Assembly (NCBI RefSeq): GCF_024347435.1
Contig: NZ_AP025480.1
Location: 930,001 to 994,000, forward strand
Length of the DNA stretch: 64,000 nt
Source of the DNA: Vibrio cyclitrophicus
GTDB lineage: Bacteria > Pseudomonadota > Gammaproteobacteria > Enterobacterales > Vibrionaceae
Reading direction: 5' to 3'
Both the position numbers and the translations under genes were made by a program. The notes beneath the pieces were generated by a model, which was given only the letters and a program-made list of their open reading frames with translations, did not search any database and was not told the origin of the DNA. Below are positions 1 through 9,127 of this stretch, piece after piece (within the stretch, counting starts at the first letter, position 1; each line of letters opens with the position of its first letter).

Positions 1-1
1 G

Positions 2-61
2 ATCGTTAGCTTACTACCACCTTCTGAACAGACAGAAAAAACCGATATTCCAGATAAGTAG
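2..61 (+). CDS. C-terminal end of an unidentified protein (truncated by window start)
   Basis: An open frame enters from the left edge and ends at a TAG at 59-61. The last 19 residues are hydrophilic and end in DIPDK. Too little remains to assign a family. It is read as coding because a strong terminator follows at 116-150 and the flanking gene folD is convergent. The stop codon overlaps the first unit of a degenerate 21-bp repeat. Other frames through these 60 bases are not excluded. Confidence 0.4.
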   Translation: MVSLLPPSEQTEKTDIPDK

Positions 62-115
62 CGAGTCGCTCTATATTAAAAGTGAGTAGCTTAGTATCAA
101 AAGTGAAAAGCATAG
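61..115 (+). repeat. Degenerate 21-bp tandem repeat, about 2.5 units
   Basis: Units at 61-81, 82-102 and 103-115 align in register; units 1 and 2 match at 15 of 21 positions, with shared ends (g-gag..gct and a run of four A). The array begins on the last base of a stop codon and ends at a terminator. It resembles the 20-bp array after purF and the 19-bp array by ansA. Confidence 0.5.
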
Positions 116-150
116 AAAAAGCCGCAACGTTCTTCACGTTGCGGCTTTTT
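116..150. terminator. Bidirectional rho-independent terminator
   Basis: A perfect 10-bp stem (121-130 with 136-145, GC-rich, loop TCTTC) is flanked by A5 on the left and T5 on the right, so it can end both the rightward unknown gene and the leftward folD transcript. Confidence 0.85.
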
Positions 151-176
151 CATTTTATTCATACTGTCGCTGCGAG

Positions 177-1034
177 TTACTTTGAGTGAAATTGTTCACA
201 AGCGATCATTGTATTCTCGATTAGGCTCGCTACTGTCATTGGACCTACACCACCCGGTACTGGTGTGATGAAGCTTGCGCTCTCTTTAGCCACATCGTAT
301 TCAACGTCGCCAACGAGCTTGCCAGATTCCAAACGGTTGATACCAACATCGACCACAACAGCACCTTTCTTAATCCAAGCACCAGGAATGAAGTTAGGCT
401 TACCAACGGCAACCACCACAACATCGGCTTGACGTACATGACCTTCAAGGTCTTTGGTGAAGCGGTGACATGTTGTTGTCGTACAACCTGCTAGAAGAAG
501 CTCTAGCGTCATTGGGCGACCTACGATGTTTGATGCGCCAACCACAACCGCGTGTTTTCCACGTAAGTCGATGTTGTAACGGTCAAGCAGCGTTATGATG
601 CCTTTAGGCGTACAAGAGCGTAACTTAGGCATACGTTGAGCCAAACGACCTACGTTGTATGGGTGGAAGCCATCAACGTCTTTTTCTGGTGTGATGCGCT
701 CAAGAACGTGAGTAGTATCAATACCAGCAGGCAAAGGTAGTTGAACTAGAATACCGTCAATTTCCGGATCTTCGTTCAGTTGGTCTACCAATGTTAGTAG
801 TTCATTTTCTGTCGCTGTGGCTGGCAAATCGTAAGATTTAGAAACGAAGCCAACTTCTTCACACGCTTTACGCTTACTTCCTACGTAAACCTGAGAAGCT
901 GGGTCTTCACCCACTAAAACAACCGCTAGGCCCGGAGCGCGTAGTCCAGCTTCTGTACGAGCTTTTACACGTGCCGCTACTTCAGAGCGAACCGTTTGAG
1001 AAATTAGCTTTCCATCAATATTTTGAGCAGTCAT
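177..1034 (-). CDS. folD: Bifunctional methylenetetrahydrofolate dehydrogenase / cyclohydrolase
   Basis: Cytosolic one-carbon enzyme that oxidises 5,10-methylene-THF to methenyl-THF with NADP and hydrolyses it to 10-formyl-THF for purine and formyl-Met-tRNA synthesis. The 285 residues match the usual family length. Visible hallmarks are the catalytic Y50-x3-K54 of the YVGSK motif, the [10 protein letters not shown] block at about 93-102, [13 protein letters not shown] at about 119-131, the dinucleotide loop [10 protein letters not shown] near 165-174 and a C-terminal PGGVGPMT motif. Nothing is truncated. It is transcribed alone, converging on a shared terminator. A PurR-like box about 80 bp upstream suggests purine control. 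Identification is secure. Confidence 0.97.
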   Translation of the reverse strand: MTAQNIDGKLISQTVRSEVAARVKARTEAGLRAPGLAVVLVGEDPASQVYVGSKRKACEEVGFVSKSYDLPATATENELLTLVDQLNEDPEIDGILVQLPLPAGIDTTHVLERITPEKDVDGFHPYNVGRLAQRMPKLRSCTPKGIITLLDRYNIDLRGKHAVVVGASNIVGRPMTLELLLAGCTTTTCHRFTKDLEGHVRQADVVVVAVGKPNFIPGAWIKKGAVVVDVGINRLESGKLVGDVEYDVAKESASFITPVPGGVGPMTVASLIENTMIACEQFHSK

Positions 1035-1114
1035 GAATTTCCTTAGTATTGATATTCAAGTTAGTGGCTGATGTTTTTGGCGCATTATTCCAGAAAATCT
1101 TTTTGATTACCATC

Positions 1115-1130
1115 AAGCAAACGATTGCTT
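1115..1130 (-). promoter_or_regulatory. Candidate PurR operator upstream of folD
   Basis: AAGCAAACGATTGCTT is a near-perfect palindrome and matches the PurR consensus ACGCAAACGTTTTCNT at 13 of 16 positions. It lies about 80 bp upstream of the folD start, a plausible promoter location, and folD feeds 10-formyl-THF to purine synthesis. Regulation is inferred. Confidence 0.5.
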
Positions 1131-1204
1131 TGGTTTAATTTTCAACACTTATATGTTTGTTGCCCTTTTTTTACTCACTTAGATCAGAATGTTACATAAA
1201 GCCG

Positions 1205-1232
1205 TTGCTTTACTGATTCGAATTCGTATAAT
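1205..1232 (+). promoter_or_regulatory. Sigma-70 promoter of tRNA-Arg
   Basis: -35 TTGCTT at 1205-1210 and a perfect -10 TATAAT at 1227-1232, spacer 16 bp, 13 bases before the tRNA 5' end. Confidence 0.75.
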
Positions 1233-1245
1233 TCGTTCCTGTAGC

Positions 1246-1322
1246 GCGCCCTTAGCTCAGCTGGATAGAGCACCTCCCTTCTAAGGAGGTGGTCGAAGGT
1301 TCGAATCCTTCAGGGCGTGCCA
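1246..1322 (+). tRNA. tRNA-Arg (anticodon UCU)
   Basis: A 77-nt cloverleaf: 7-bp acceptor stem (GCGCCCT with AGGGCGT), D-arm GCTCAGCTGGATAGAGC, anticodon stem CCTCC/GGAGG with loop CTTCTAA giving anticodon TCT, T-loop TTCGAAT, discriminator G and encoded CCA. It closely resembles the E. coli argU product, which decodes AGA. A promoter is close upstream and a terminator just after. Confidence 0.97.
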
Positions 1323-1332
1323 TTATTTAAAG

Positions 1333-1366
1333 AAACCCGATAACTCTCCGAGTTGTCGGGTTTTTT
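1333..1366 (+). terminator. Terminator of tRNA-Arg
   Basis: Stem AACCCGATAACTC / GAGTTGTCGGGTT (one G-T pair) with a 4-nt loop and a six-T tail, 10 bases after the tRNA. Confidence 0.85.
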
Positions 1367-1528
1367 GCATTTTACACATCATAAAACACTTCTTTTCAAG
1401 CGCTACTCATTTTTTTCTGTTATTCGTTTCATTCGGTTTATGTAATATAAAGTTAAAATTGTTCGTTTTTTGGGTTTACATCATTTGGTAATAAAGCCAC
1501 TATGAATTCACGAAGAATAGACAAGTAA

Positions 1529-1574
1529 AGCTATTAGCCAGTCGGTTTAAGAATCAAACCTTCTGCCAATAGCT
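1529..1574 (+). promoter_or_regulatory. Leader hairpin directly upstream of aroC
   Basis: Arms AGCTATT (1529-1535) / AATAGCT (1568-1574), CAG (1539-1541) / CTG (1563-1565) and GGTTT (1544-1548) / AAACC (1556-1560) form a long interrupted hairpin with a 7-nt loop. It ends 6 bases before the aroC Shine-Dalgarno GAGGAAG. No U-tract follows, so it is not a terminator. Function unknown. Confidence 0.5.
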
Positions 1575-1589
1575 GATTTAGAGGAAGTA

Positions 1590-2675
1590 ATGGCAGGAAA
1601 CAGTATCGGACAACATTTCCGCGTGACTACGTTCGGAGAAAGTCACGGTATCGCACTAGGATGTATCGTAGATGGGTGCCCACCAGGATTAGAAATTACC
1701 GAAGCAGACCTTCAAAGAGATTTGGACCGTCGTCGCCCTGGTACTTCTCGTTATACAACGGCTCGCCGTGAAGCGGATGAAGTGAAAATCTTATCAGGTG
1801 TATTTGAAGGCCAAACTACGGGCACTTCTATTGGTCTATTGATTGAAAATACAGACCAACGCTCTAAAGACTATTCCGAAATTAAAGACAAATTCCGTCC
1901 TGGTCATGCTGACTATACCTACCATCAAAAGTACGGTGTGCGTGATTACCGTGGCGGCGGTCGCTCTTCTGCTCGTGAAACTGCAATGCGTGTTGCGGCA
2001 GGTGCAATTGCGAAGAAATACCTGAAACAAGAATTTGGTATTGAAATCCAAGCTTACCTCTCTCAAATGGGTGATATCTCAATTGATAAAGTGGATTGGA
2101 ATGAGATCGAAAACAACGCGTTTTTCTGCCCAGATGCCGACAAAGTTCCTGAGTTTGACCAACTGATTCGTGACCTGCTAAAAGAAGGCAACTCGATCGG
2201 TGCGAAGATTCAAGTGGTTGCGACTAAAGTGCCTGTAGGCCTTGGTGAGCCAATATTTGATCGTTTAGATGCTGACATTGCTCACGCTCTAATGAGCATT
2301 AATGCGGTGAAAGGTGTTGAGATTGGTGATGGCTTTGATGTCGTTAATCAACGTGGTAGTGAACACCGTGATCCATTAACTCCAGAAGGCTTCAGCAGCA
2401 ACCATGCTGGCGGTATCTTAGGCGGCATTTCTACTGGTCAAGATATTGTGGCAAGCATTGCGCTTAAACCAACATCAAGTATTACCGTTCCTGGTGACAC
2501 GATCACTAAAGACGGTGAAGCAACGCAGTTAATCACTAAAGGTCGCCACGATCCATGTGTGGGTATCCGTGCGGTGCCTATTGCTGAAGCGATGCTGGCT
2601 ATCGTTCTGCTTGATCACTTGCTACGCCATCGCGGTCAAAACTTTGGTGTGACAACTGAAACGCCAAAAATCTAA
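1590..2675 (+). CDS. aroC: Chorismate synthase
   Basis: Last step of the shikimate pathway: converts 5-enolpyruvylshikimate-3-phosphate to chorismate using reduced FMN. The 361 residues equal the E. coli length. Signature blocks are GESHGIALG at 17-25, [10 protein letters not shown] in the first third, [11 protein letters not shown] just after and [13 protein letters not shown] near residue 315. The start follows GAGGAAG by a short spacer. In enterobacteria prmB precedes aroC; here folD and a tRNA do, so a synteny break lies upstream. A hairpin occupies the leader and a strong terminator follows. Identification is secure. Confidence 0.98.
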   Translation: MAGNSIGQHFRVTTFGESHGIALGCIVDGCPPGLEITEADLQRDLDRRRPGTSRYTTARREADEVKILSGVFEGQTTGTSIGLLIENTDQRSKDYSEIKDKFRPGHADYTYHQKYGVRDYRGGGRSSARETAMRVAAGAIAKKYLKQEFGIEIQAYLSQMGDISIDKVDWNEIENNAFFCPDADKVPEFDQLIRDLLKEGNSIGAKIQVVATKVPVGLGEPIFDRLDADIAHALMSINAVKGVEIGDGFDVVNQRGSEHRDPLTPEGFSSNHAGGILGGISTGQDIVASIALKPTSSITVPGDTITKDGEATQLITKGRHDPCVGIRAVPIAEAMLAIVLLDHLLRHRGQNFGVTTETPKI

Positions 2676-2714
2676 TTTTGCATCTATTCTTTCAATATTG
2701 AAATTATAGATACT

Positions 2715-2752
2715 AAAAGGGGCTGTCTCATTATGAGGCTGCCCCTTTTTTT
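2715..2752 (+). terminator. Terminator of aroC
   Basis: Long stem with GGGGC / GCCCC core and TCTCA / TGAGG upper part, loop TTA, A4 before and more than seven T after. Confidence 0.85.
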
Positions 2753-2802
2753 ATATTTTAGTGCATGACGCGCAGCGTTTCGTATTTTAGTACTAGCAAG
2801 CG

Positions 2803-3426
2803 CTAGTGTACCGAGCTTTCAGGGTCAAGCTGAAACGAAGGTAAGCGCCACTTGAATCGTACGGCCGCCATACGCAGCAAGTAACCAACCACAAGCGTAA
2901 CAATCGTTGCGGTTACGTCGTTAATGCCAAGCTCAAGCAAACCTAGGTATAAACCTGAAGCGACAAGTGCGACAGATGCATATAGCTCTTCATGCAGAAC
3001 CAATGGTGTTTGACGGCAGATAAGGTCACGCAACAAACCACCAAACACGCCAGTTACCAAGGCAGACACCATACAGATCATTGGGTGCAGACCCATGGTC
3101 ATCGCGACCTTCGTGCCAATGATGCTGAACACGATAAGACCTAGAGCATCTAAACGAATGAACAAGCCTTTTAACTTGATTACCCATTTAGCCAGTCCTG
3201 TTGTGATAACACCTGCGATACAGGTGATCGCCAGATATTGTGGGTTTTCAACCCAACCTAAAGGGTAATGGCCGAGTAAGATATCTCGTACTGTACCGCC
3301 GCCAATTGCCGTTGCACTTGCAACCAACATTACACCAAACCAATCCATTTTTTGTTTGCCAGCACTGAGAGCGCCGGTCATGGCTTCTGCCGTGATGCCA
3401 ATGATATACAAAACACTTAGTAGCAT
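2803..3426 (-). CDS. TRIC / UPF0126 family membrane protein (YadS/YicG-like cation channel)
   Basis: Integral inner-membrane protein of 207 residues with about seven hydrophobic segments arranged as two similar halves. Each half carries a glycine-rich motif followed by an Arg-Asp pair: GGGTVRDILLG near residue 42 and GVFGGLLRDLI near 128. These are the hallmark of the trimeric intracellular cation channel family, whose bacterial members conduct monovalent cations. It is monocistronic, and converges with aroC. The physiological ion and role here cannot be told from sequence. The C-terminus is a short polar tail ending SSVH. Confidence 0.85.
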   Translation of the reverse strand: MLLSVLYIIGITAEAMTGALSAGKQKMDWFGVMLVASATAIGGGTVRDILLGHYPLGWVENPQYLAITCIAGVITTGLAKWVIKLKGLFIRLDALGLIVFSIIGTKVAMTMGLHPMICMVSALVTGVFGGLLRDLICRQTPLVLHEELYASVALVASGLYLGLLELGINDVTATIVTLVVGYLLRMAAVRFKWRLPSFQLDPESSVH

Positions 3427-3726
3427 TGCTGTAGCTCTATAATTTAGGTCTATAAATTGGAGTTTTATAAGGCCTTGAGGATATAAAAATGAAGCGCGAG
3501 TGTAGTAGTAAAAACGCTGATTGACGAATGAATATTTGTACCGTGAATAGGCATTTCGGATTAGCTAAACTAATTATTTACCTCAAAGTGGTGTAATCTT
3601 GGATCAGCAATCGATTGTCACGATAAAGTCTAATGGTTAGCACAAAATCATTACTCGTTATAGGGCTTTACCGAGTGCTTAAAAAAACGCAAAATGCCCC
3701 TGTTCTTTTTACTTAAATATGAATTT
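3427..3726. other. 300-bp divergent intergenic region
   Basis: AT-rich gap between the TRIC gene (leftward) and epmC (rightward). It must hold both promoters. I see no convincing ORF, RNA gene or strong operator, only a short ATTAG/CTAAT dyad near 3560. Confidence 0.4.
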
Positions 3727-4257
3727 ATGACGCACCAATACTCAGACATTATCGACATTTTTAATCAGACTTTCTTTGAAAGCTTTAACACCAAATTGGA
3801 GCTCGGCGCTGATGAGCCGATCTATTTACCTGCCGACGACGACACTCCACATCATCGAATTGTTTTCGCTCGCGGCTTCTATGCCTCTGCGTTACATGAA
3901 ATAGCACATTGGTGTGTCGCTGGTCCTGAGCGTCGTTTATTGGAAGACTTTGGCTATTGGTATGAACCTGATGGCCGAACTGAGTCAGTTCAAGCTGAGT
4001 TTGAAAAAGTCGAAATACGCCCACAAGCGTATGAATGGATCATTGCGACGAGCGCAGGCTTTCCTTTTAATGTCAGCTGTGACAATCTACACGGCGATTT
4101 TGAGCCAGATCGCTTGGCCTTTATGAATAAAGTACACAGTGAAGTCATGGGTATCTTAGAAGTTGGCCTCCCTCCTAGAGTAAAAATGCTTTCTGAAGCA
4201 TTACGCAGCTTCTACGATGTTGAACCTTTATGTGCTAGTCAATTTATTGTGAAATAA
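3727..4257 (+). CDS. epmC: Elongation factor P hydroxylase
   Basis: Homologue of E. coli YfcM/EpmC, which hydroxylates the beta-lysylated lysine of EF-P after EpmA and EpmB. The 176-residue protein keeps the metal-binding HExxH motif (H57, E58, H61 in ALHEIAHW) and the family blocks DEPIYLPAD, RIVFARGFYASA, DFGYWYEPDGR and FNVSCDNL-GDFEPDR. The start at 3727 (MTHQYS) is chosen over an in-frame ATG 33 bases upstream because it aligns with the E. coli N-terminus. It is followed 9 bases later by yfcL, the same pair as in E. coli. Confidence 0.93.
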   Translation: MTHQYSDIIDIFNQTFFESFNTKLELGADEPIYLPADDDTPHHRIVFARGFYASALHEIAHWCVAGPERRLLEDFGYWYEPDGRTESVQAEFEKVEIRPQAYEWIIATSAGFPFNVSCDNLHGDFEPDRLAFMNKVHSEVMGILEVGLPPRVKMLSEALRSFYDVEPLCASQFIVK

Positions 4258-4266
4258 GAGAATATT

Positions 4267-4530
4267 ATGATTATCGAATTTGAAGAAAAACTACTTGAAG
4301 TAATTGATGCTCGCATTGAAAACGCATCAGACGATGAATTGTTTGCTGGTGGTTACTTACGTGGTCATATTTCTCTTTCAGTGGCTTCATGTGAAGAAGA
4401 AGGTATTGAAGACGTGGCTGAAGTAAAAGTACGCATTGAAAAGAGTTTAGAAGATGCACGCTCTGAACTAACACCAGCAGACCGCACTATCGTCAATGAC
4501 CTTTGGGTTGAGCTACAGAATCAAGCTTGA
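4267..4530 (+). CDS. yfcL: YfcL family protein
   Basis: An 87-residue acidic soluble protein, homologous to E. coli YfcL of unknown function. Conserved features are the N-terminal EFEEKLLEVID, the ASDDELFAGGYLRGH block at about 24-38 and a C-terminal DLWVELQNQA. No membrane segment or catalytic motif. It sits 9 bases after epmC and is surely cotranscribed. The constant neighbourhood with epmC and mnmC hints at a translation-related role, but that is context only. Confidence 0.85.
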   Translation: MIIEFEEKLLEVIDARIENASDDELFAGGYLRGHISLSVASCEEEGIEDVAEVKVRIEKSLEDARSELTPADRTIVNDLWVELQNQA

Positions 4531-4598
4531 TCGCTAGCTATTTATCATTATCCGCTCAGTCCCTCCCTTTTCATTTTGCTGAGTCGTGAATAGTTTGA

Positions 4599-4625
4599 GA
4601 CTCATTCGAAATTTTTGAATGAGTC
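4599..4625. promoter_or_regulatory. 9-bp perfect inverted repeat upstream of the FMN reductase gene
   Basis: GACTCATTC and GAATGAGTC flank 9 bases (GAAATTTTT). It lies 80-105 bp before the next start codon and has no T-tract, so an operator is more likely than a terminator. No regulator is assigned. Confidence 0.35.
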
Positions 4626-4704
4626 CGTTCATTTCTTGTGATGGTTCCATTTCCTGGCTACGTTATTCTAATCCCACTTAACGGAATTACAGAAAGGTCA
4701 CATC

Positions 4705-5226
4705 ATGAAAGTTATCGCATTTGGTGCAAGCACAAGCTCTACCTCCATCAACAAAGCATTAGCAACTTACGCAGCTAACTTGATTGAAGGTGCTGAAGTA
4801 AAAGTTCTAAACATCAACGATTACAACGTTCCTATGTTCAGTGAAGATACTGAGAAAGAAATTGGCCAAGCTGAAGGTGCGCAGGCATTCTTGCGTGATT
4901 TAGCAGAAGCTGACGTATTTGTTATCTCGTTTGCAGAACACAATGGTCACTATCCTGCAGCGTACAAAAATCTCTTTGATTGGGCGACACGCATTGAACG
5001 TTCAGTATTTGGTGACAAGCCAGCGGTTTACTTAGCGACTTCTCCTGGTCCTGGTGGTGCGCAAACTGTGCTTGGTGCGGCAACAGGTTCAGCACCATTT
5101 TTTGGCGGTAACGTTAAAGCGTCGCTTTCAGTACCGAGTTTCTACGATAACTTTGATTTTGAGTCTGGCTCTATAAGCAACGAAGAGATCGCACAACAGA
5201 TTAAAGAGGCAGTTGCTAAGCTGTAA
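4705..5226 (+). CDS. NAD(P)H-dependent FMN reductase family protein
   Basis: A 173-residue flavodoxin-fold quinone/azo/chromate-reductase type oxidoreductase. Visible motifs are the FMN phosphate loop GASTSSTSINKAL at 8-20, the flavin-contact block FAEHNGHYPAAYKNLFDW near residues 75-92 and a second loop TSPGPGGAQTVLGA near 113-126. Start preceded by AAAGG. The physiological acceptor (FMN, quinone or other) is not decidable. Monocistronic: palindrome upstream, terminator downstream. Confidence 0.88.
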   Translation: MKVIAFGASTSSTSINKALATYAANLIEGAEVKVLNINDYNVPMFSEDTEKEIGQAEGAQAFLRDLAEADVFVISFAEHNGHYPAAYKNLFDWATRIERSVFGDKPAVYLATSPGPGGAQTVLGAATGSAPFFGGNVKASLSVPSFYDNFDFESGSISNEEIAQQIKEAVAKL

Positions 5227-5271
5227 ATACTGCTTCGTTTAGAACATCAGTTCAGAGCAATATGAACAACA

Positions 5272-5306
5272 AAAAGCCCGAGTGACATAATGTTGCTCGG
5301 GCTTCA
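5272..5306. terminator. Terminator between FMN reductase and mnmC (convergent)
   Basis: Stem AAGCCCGAGT-A / T-GCTCGGGCTT with a short loop, A-rich on the left; the right-hand T-tract is weak. It may serve both convergent genes. Confidence 0.6.
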
Positions 5307-5374
5307 TTAGCTTTTACTTTTATATATTTCTAATATTCGGAAATATCAGATGTTCAGAATTGTTGAACTAGACG

Positions 5375-7453
5375 CTACGGGTTTGTTTTAGAGTGCTTGT
5401 CTGCAACCCATCCCGCCGTTAACGCTTTGCCTTTACGCAACCTACGAACCCACATTCTGCTTGGGTGAATAGCCTCAAGCACATCAACAGGCAAAGGCAG
5501 CGGATTGCCACACATTTGTGATGCTAACACTTCAGCTAATAATGGCGCAGAGCTTAAGCCGCGTGAGCCTAGTCCAATAAAGCAATAAAGGTTAGGGAAG
5601 CTCGTTACCGTTTGAACATCCTCAACCGAATCTCGTTGAGGGTTGAAGTTGTGCAGGCCTTGGTATTGCTCTTTGATCGATTCGAAATTGCCCACATTGC
5701 CGACAAATGGTAGGTGATCTCGGCTTACGCTTCGGATACCTTGGCGCGCTAAGTTGTCACTGGTGTCGACATCTTTTGTCCACTCTTGGTCTGGCAGCGA
5801 TCCGTTCAGGCGATCACCATTATGTTGCTGAACCTCAATATCAAACTCTTGGTCGATATTGGTTTTGTCGTAGTTCGCGCCAATACAGTGGTGACCGTTA
5901 TTTGGATTTTGCGGCGTTAGGTAACCATCAAAGCACAACACGGTTTTTAGCTTGGTTAAGTTTTCTGTGGTCGGAATATGGCTTACTTGGCCTTTAACCG
6001 GAGTAAGAGGTACGGGTTGAGTCTGCTCAAACTGGGTGAACTTGTGGCCGTTCGCAACGACTACTTGGTCATGTTTAGTTTGAATCGCACCTTGTGGAGT
6101 ATCAATGGTGAGTTGCCATTGTTGTTCAACTTCGAGCCACTCAAGTTGAGTTACTTGATGTTGATAGTGCGCGCTCACTTGGTTGGTTTCTTCTAACTTG
6201 CTAATCAAACCTCGAGTAAGCTGAAGAGGGCTTAGCCACCCACCCAATGGAAAGTAAACACTCTCTTTATCAACCGGTAAGCCAATCTTTTCGTTCGCTT
6301 GTTCTGGCGACAAACGCTGAATTAGGTCGGTGTGGAAGTTGCCTTCCAACATGCGATTGAGCTTTTTGGTTGAACCTTCATCCCACATCAGAATATTTAC
6401 GCCACACCAGCTGTGATCGAAGTTTACTGATTGTGCTGCTTGATTAATAAATTGGCGGGCAAACAATAAGCCCGGACCAAATATTCTTGAGACATTGGAT
6501 GTCGCTTCGCTGAGTAGCGGATAAATCGCACCTTGGTTGTTACCAGAGGCATTTCCAGCGGCGTGTTGGTGTTCACAATAAAGCGTGATGTCTTTACCGC
6601 GTCGGCTTAATGTTTTGGCAAGCGCAGCACTGGCAACACCACCACCGATAATGGCGATATCTTGTGAATCACTGTGTTGAGCTAGGCCATACCAAGGTTT
6701 AATGTTGGTATGAGCGTGCTTCTCATCAAGTCGGCCAGCAATCATTTCACGCTTAGTACCAAAGCCTTTAACTTTTTTCATCGCAAAACCAGCTTCGATT
6801 AAACCGCGGCGAACAAAACCAGCAGCAGTAAACGTTGCACAGCTGCAATCTTGTTTTGCCAGTTTGGCCATGCCGTTGAATAGGTTCTGATTCCACATCT
6901 CAGGATTCTTACTTGGCGCAAAGCCATCTAAGAACCAAGCGTCAACCAAACCTTCACGTGGGGTTGGTACGTTAGGCATACAATCTTTAATATCGCCAAA
7001 CCACAAATCAAGCGTGATTGTACCGTCGCCTAGCACAATGCGGTGACATTCAGGCAGAGCGATAGGGTAGTGCTCTTGGAGTTGCGTCGCATACTCGGCT
7101 AATTCTGGCCACGATTGATGTGCTTTGATGAGATCCTCTTTATTTAAAGGATATTTTTCAAAACTGATGAAATGTAACTCTTTGGTCATCGCTTGTGGGT
7201 TATCTTTAATAAAAGTATCGAACCATTGCCAGACCGCGAGAAAGTTCAAACCGGTACCAAATCCGGTTTCCGCAATCACAAAACGGCGTTGTTGATGTTC
7301 AAGCCAACGCTCTGGAAGGTGGTTTTGTTTTAAAAAGACGTAGCGAGTTTCTTCTAAACCGTTAACATTAGAGAAGTAAACGTCGTCAAATTGGTCTGAA
7401 ACTGGCGTGCCAGACTCATTCCATTCCAGTTCTGCATTAGTAATTGAAGTCAT
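5375..7453 (-). CDS. mnmC: Bifunctional tRNA mnm5s2U34 methyltransferase / FAD-dependent cmnm5s2U34 oxidoreductase
   Basis: Completes the wobble modification of tRNAs for Lys, Glu and Gln. The FAD domain removes carboxymethyl from cmnm5U34 and the methyltransferase domain methylates nm5U34 with SAM. The N-terminal part carries [16 protein letters not shown] (SAM loop) and [17 protein letters not shown]. The C-terminal part carries the dinucleotide loop [13 protein letters not shown] near residue 270 and [12 protein letters not shown] near the end. Start taken at 7453 ([11 protein letters not shown]), giving 692 residues; the frame stays open 24 codons upstream, but that segment reaches into the fabB promoter. 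Divergent from fabB, as in E. coli. Confidence 0.95.
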   Translation of the reverse strand: MTSITNAELEWNESGTPVSDQFDDVYFSNVNGLEETRYVFLKQNHLPERWLEHQQRRFVIAETGFGTGLNFLAVWQWFDTFIKDNPQAMTKELHFISFEKYPLNKEDLIKAHQSWPELAEYATQLQEHYPIALPECHRIVLGDGTITLDLWFGDIKDCMPNVPTPREGLVDAWFLDGFAPSKNPEMWNQNLFNGMAKLAKQDCSCATFTAAGFVRRGLIEAGFAMKKVKGFGTKREMIAGRLDEKHAHTNIKPWYGLAQHSDSQDIAIIGGGVASAALAKTLSRRGKDITLYCEHQHAAGNASGNNQGAIYPLLSEATSNVSRIFGPGLLFARQFINQAAQSVNFDHSWCGVNILMWDEGSTKKLNRMLEGNFHTDLIQRLSPEQANEKIGLPVDKESVYFPLGGWLSPLQLTRGLISKLEETNQVSAHYQHQVTQLEWLEVEQQWQLTIDTPQGAIQTKHDQVVVANGHKFTQFEQTQPVPLTPVKGQVSHIPTTENLTKLKTVLCFDGYLTPQNPNNGHHCIGANYDKTNIDQEFDIEVQQHNGDRLNGSLPDQEWTKDVDTSDNLARQGIRSVSRDHLPFVGNVGNFESIKEQYQGLHNFNPQRDSVEDVQTVTSFPNLYCFIGLGSRGLSSAPLLAEVLASQMCGNPLPLPVDVLEAIHPSRMWVRRLRKGKALTAGWVADKHSKTNP

Positions 7454-7511
7454 AAAATCTATCATTTTGTGATTTGAAGCGATATGTTGGTAGGGATTGT
7501 ACGAATTTCTA

Positions 7512-7529
7512 GGAAAGCTGACCACTTTT
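7512..7529. promoter_or_regulatory. Weak FadR-like site in the fabB promoter
   Basis: On the minus strand AAGTGGTCAGCTTTC matches the left half (TGGTC-G) of the FadR consensus but not the right half. It is centred about 35 bp upstream of a probable TSS (-10 TATCAT at 7545-7550), where FadR activates fabB in E. coli. Half-site only. Confidence 0.35.
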
Positions 7530-7581
7530 GTTAGGCTTCTTAGTTATCATCTAGCTGAATTTAGAATTATAGGAATGTCAC

Positions 7582-8793
7582 ATGAAACGAGTCGTAATCA
7601 CCGGTATGGGTATTGTTTCAAGTATCGGTAACAACGTCGAAGAAGTTTTAGCATCACTGAAAGAGGGTAAATCAGGTATTACCGCTTCAGAGCAGTTCAA
7701 GGAAAATGGCTTGCGCTCTCAAGTTTGGGGTAACCTGAAAATGAACCCTGCTGACCATATCGACCGCAAAAAAATGCGCTTTATGGGTGATGCAGCGGCA
7801 TTCGCATATCTTTCAATGGAGCAAGCAATTGCTGACTCTGGTTTAACTGAAGATCAAGTATCTAATGACCGCACAGGTATCGTTGCGGGTTCAGGTGGTG
7901 CTTCATCTCTAAACCAAGTTAACGCTGTAGACATCATCCGTGAAAAAGGCGTTAAGCGCGTTGGTCCATACATGGTTCCACGTACAATGGCTTCGACGGT
8001 TTCGGCTTGTCTTGCTACACCATTCAAAATCCGTGGCGTGAACTACTCTATGAGCTCTGCATGTGCGACATCTGCACACTGTATTGGTCACGCAATGGAG
8101 CTTATCCAACTGGGTAAACAAGACGTTGTATTCGCTGGTGGCGGTGAAGAACTGGATTGGTCTCTGACTATGATGTTCGACGCAATGGGCGCTCTTTCTA
8201 CTAAATATAACGACACGCCAGAATTGGCTTCTCGTACCTACGATGCAGACCGTGACGGTTTCGTTATCTCTGGTGGCGGCGGCATGCTAGTAATCGAAGA
8301 GCTTGAGCACGCAGTTGCTCGTGGCGCAAAAATCTACGGCGAGATCGTGGGTTACGGCGCAACTTCAGATGGCTACGACATGGTTGCTCCTTCTGGTGAA
8401 GGCGCGGTTCGTTGTATGAAGATGGCAATGCAAAACGTTGATGGTGTTGACTACGTGAACACCCACGGTACTTCAACTCCTGTTGGTGACGTTAAAGAAC
8501 TTGGCGCAATCCAAGAAGTATTTGGCGGCAACAGCCCAGCAATCTCAGCAACTAAAGCGATGACAGGTCACGCTCTAGGTGCAGCTGGTGTACACGAAGC
8601 AATTTACTCAACACTAATGCTTGATAACGGCTTTATCGCTCCAAGCATTAACGTTGCAAACCTAGACGAAGCAGGCGCAGGCCTAGACATCGTAACGGAA
8701 GCTCGTGAGCAAGAGCTAACAACGGTTATGTCTAACAGCTTTGGTTTCGGTGGTACGAACGCAACGCTAGTAATCAAAAAATACCAAGGCTAA
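7582..8793 (+). CDS. fabB: Beta-ketoacyl-ACP synthase I
   Basis: Decarboxylative condensing enzyme of type II fatty-acid synthesis, needed for elongation of unsaturated acyl chains made by FabA. The 403 residues contain the thiolase-fold catalytic triad: Cys161 in SSACATSAH, one His in [11 protein letters not shown] and one in [14 protein letters not shown], followed by the C-terminal [13 protein letters not shown]. Start preceded by AGGA. Divergent from mnmC. A 330-nt 3' UTR ending in a strong terminator follows and may release an sRNA. Assigned to FabB rather than FabF from the [10 protein letters not shown] context and the neighbourhood. Confidence 0.97.
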   Translation: MKRVVITGMGIVSSIGNNVEEVLASLKEGKSGITASEQFKENGLRSQVWGNLKMNPADHIDRKKMRFMGDAAAFAYLSMEQAIADSGLTEDQVSNDRTGIVAGSGGASSLNQVNAVDIIREKGVKRVGPYMVPRTMASTVSACLATPFKIRGVNYSMSSACATSAHCIGHAMELIQLGKQDVVFAGGGEELDWSLTMMFDAMGALSTKYNDTPELASRTYDADRDGFVISGGGGMLVIEELEHAVARGAKIYGEIVGYGATSDGYDMVAPSGEGAVRCMKMAMQNVDGVDYVNTHGTSTPVGDVKELGAIQEVFGGNSPAISATKAMTGHALGAAGVHEAIYSTLMLDNGFIAPSINVANLDEAGAGLDIVTEAREQELTTVMSNSFGFGGTNATLVIKKYQG

Positions 8794-9127
8794 CTGAAGC
8801 CAAGGTTAAATTAATAAAAGGTTAATCGTTAATGGGTGACGTGAGTGCAGATTCAACACGCACAGGCCACTCAGTAATCATGACCATCAGAACATAGCTT
8901 TTATAAATAGGGTTTTAAGCGTGTTTTTTAACCTTAGCTTTGTAAGCTTCGCTTTAGAAAATGGCTTTTTAAATCAAGATTTAGAAGTTGAAAGGTTTCC
9001 AGAGCTTGACCAGTAGTGACTTTGGTTAGTACTGGTTGAACAGACGCAAGACTCTGTCTCCTGGAGAGCGAGATAGGATCCTTTTGTTCTGGATGTTTGC
9101 CCGATTGTTTATTCAATCGGGCATTTT
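8794..9127 (+). ncRNA. Long fabB 3' UTR, candidate source of a FarS-type sRNA
   Basis: About 330 nt lie between the fabB stop and a canonical terminator (stem GCCCGATTG 9099-9107, loop TTTATT, CAATCGGGC 9114-9122, then ATTTTT). Vibrio cholerae is reported to make FarS, an Hfq-bound sRNA cut by RNase E from the fabB 3' UTR that represses fadE. Position and terminator type fit, but I cannot align to FarS from memory. The mature RNA would be the 3' portion, roughly 9030-9127. No plausible ORF occupies the region. Confidence 0.45.
9099..9127 (+). terminator. Terminator of the fabB transcript
   Basis: Perfect 9-bp stem GCCCGATTG/CAATCGGGC, 6-nt loop, U-rich tail; the type favoured by Hfq-binding sRNAs. 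Confidence 0.85.

Noticed and set aside
8802..8833. 16-bp tandem duplication AAGGTTAA... after the fabB stop
   Set aside because: Only the first eight bases match well; too weak to group with the 3'-end arrays.
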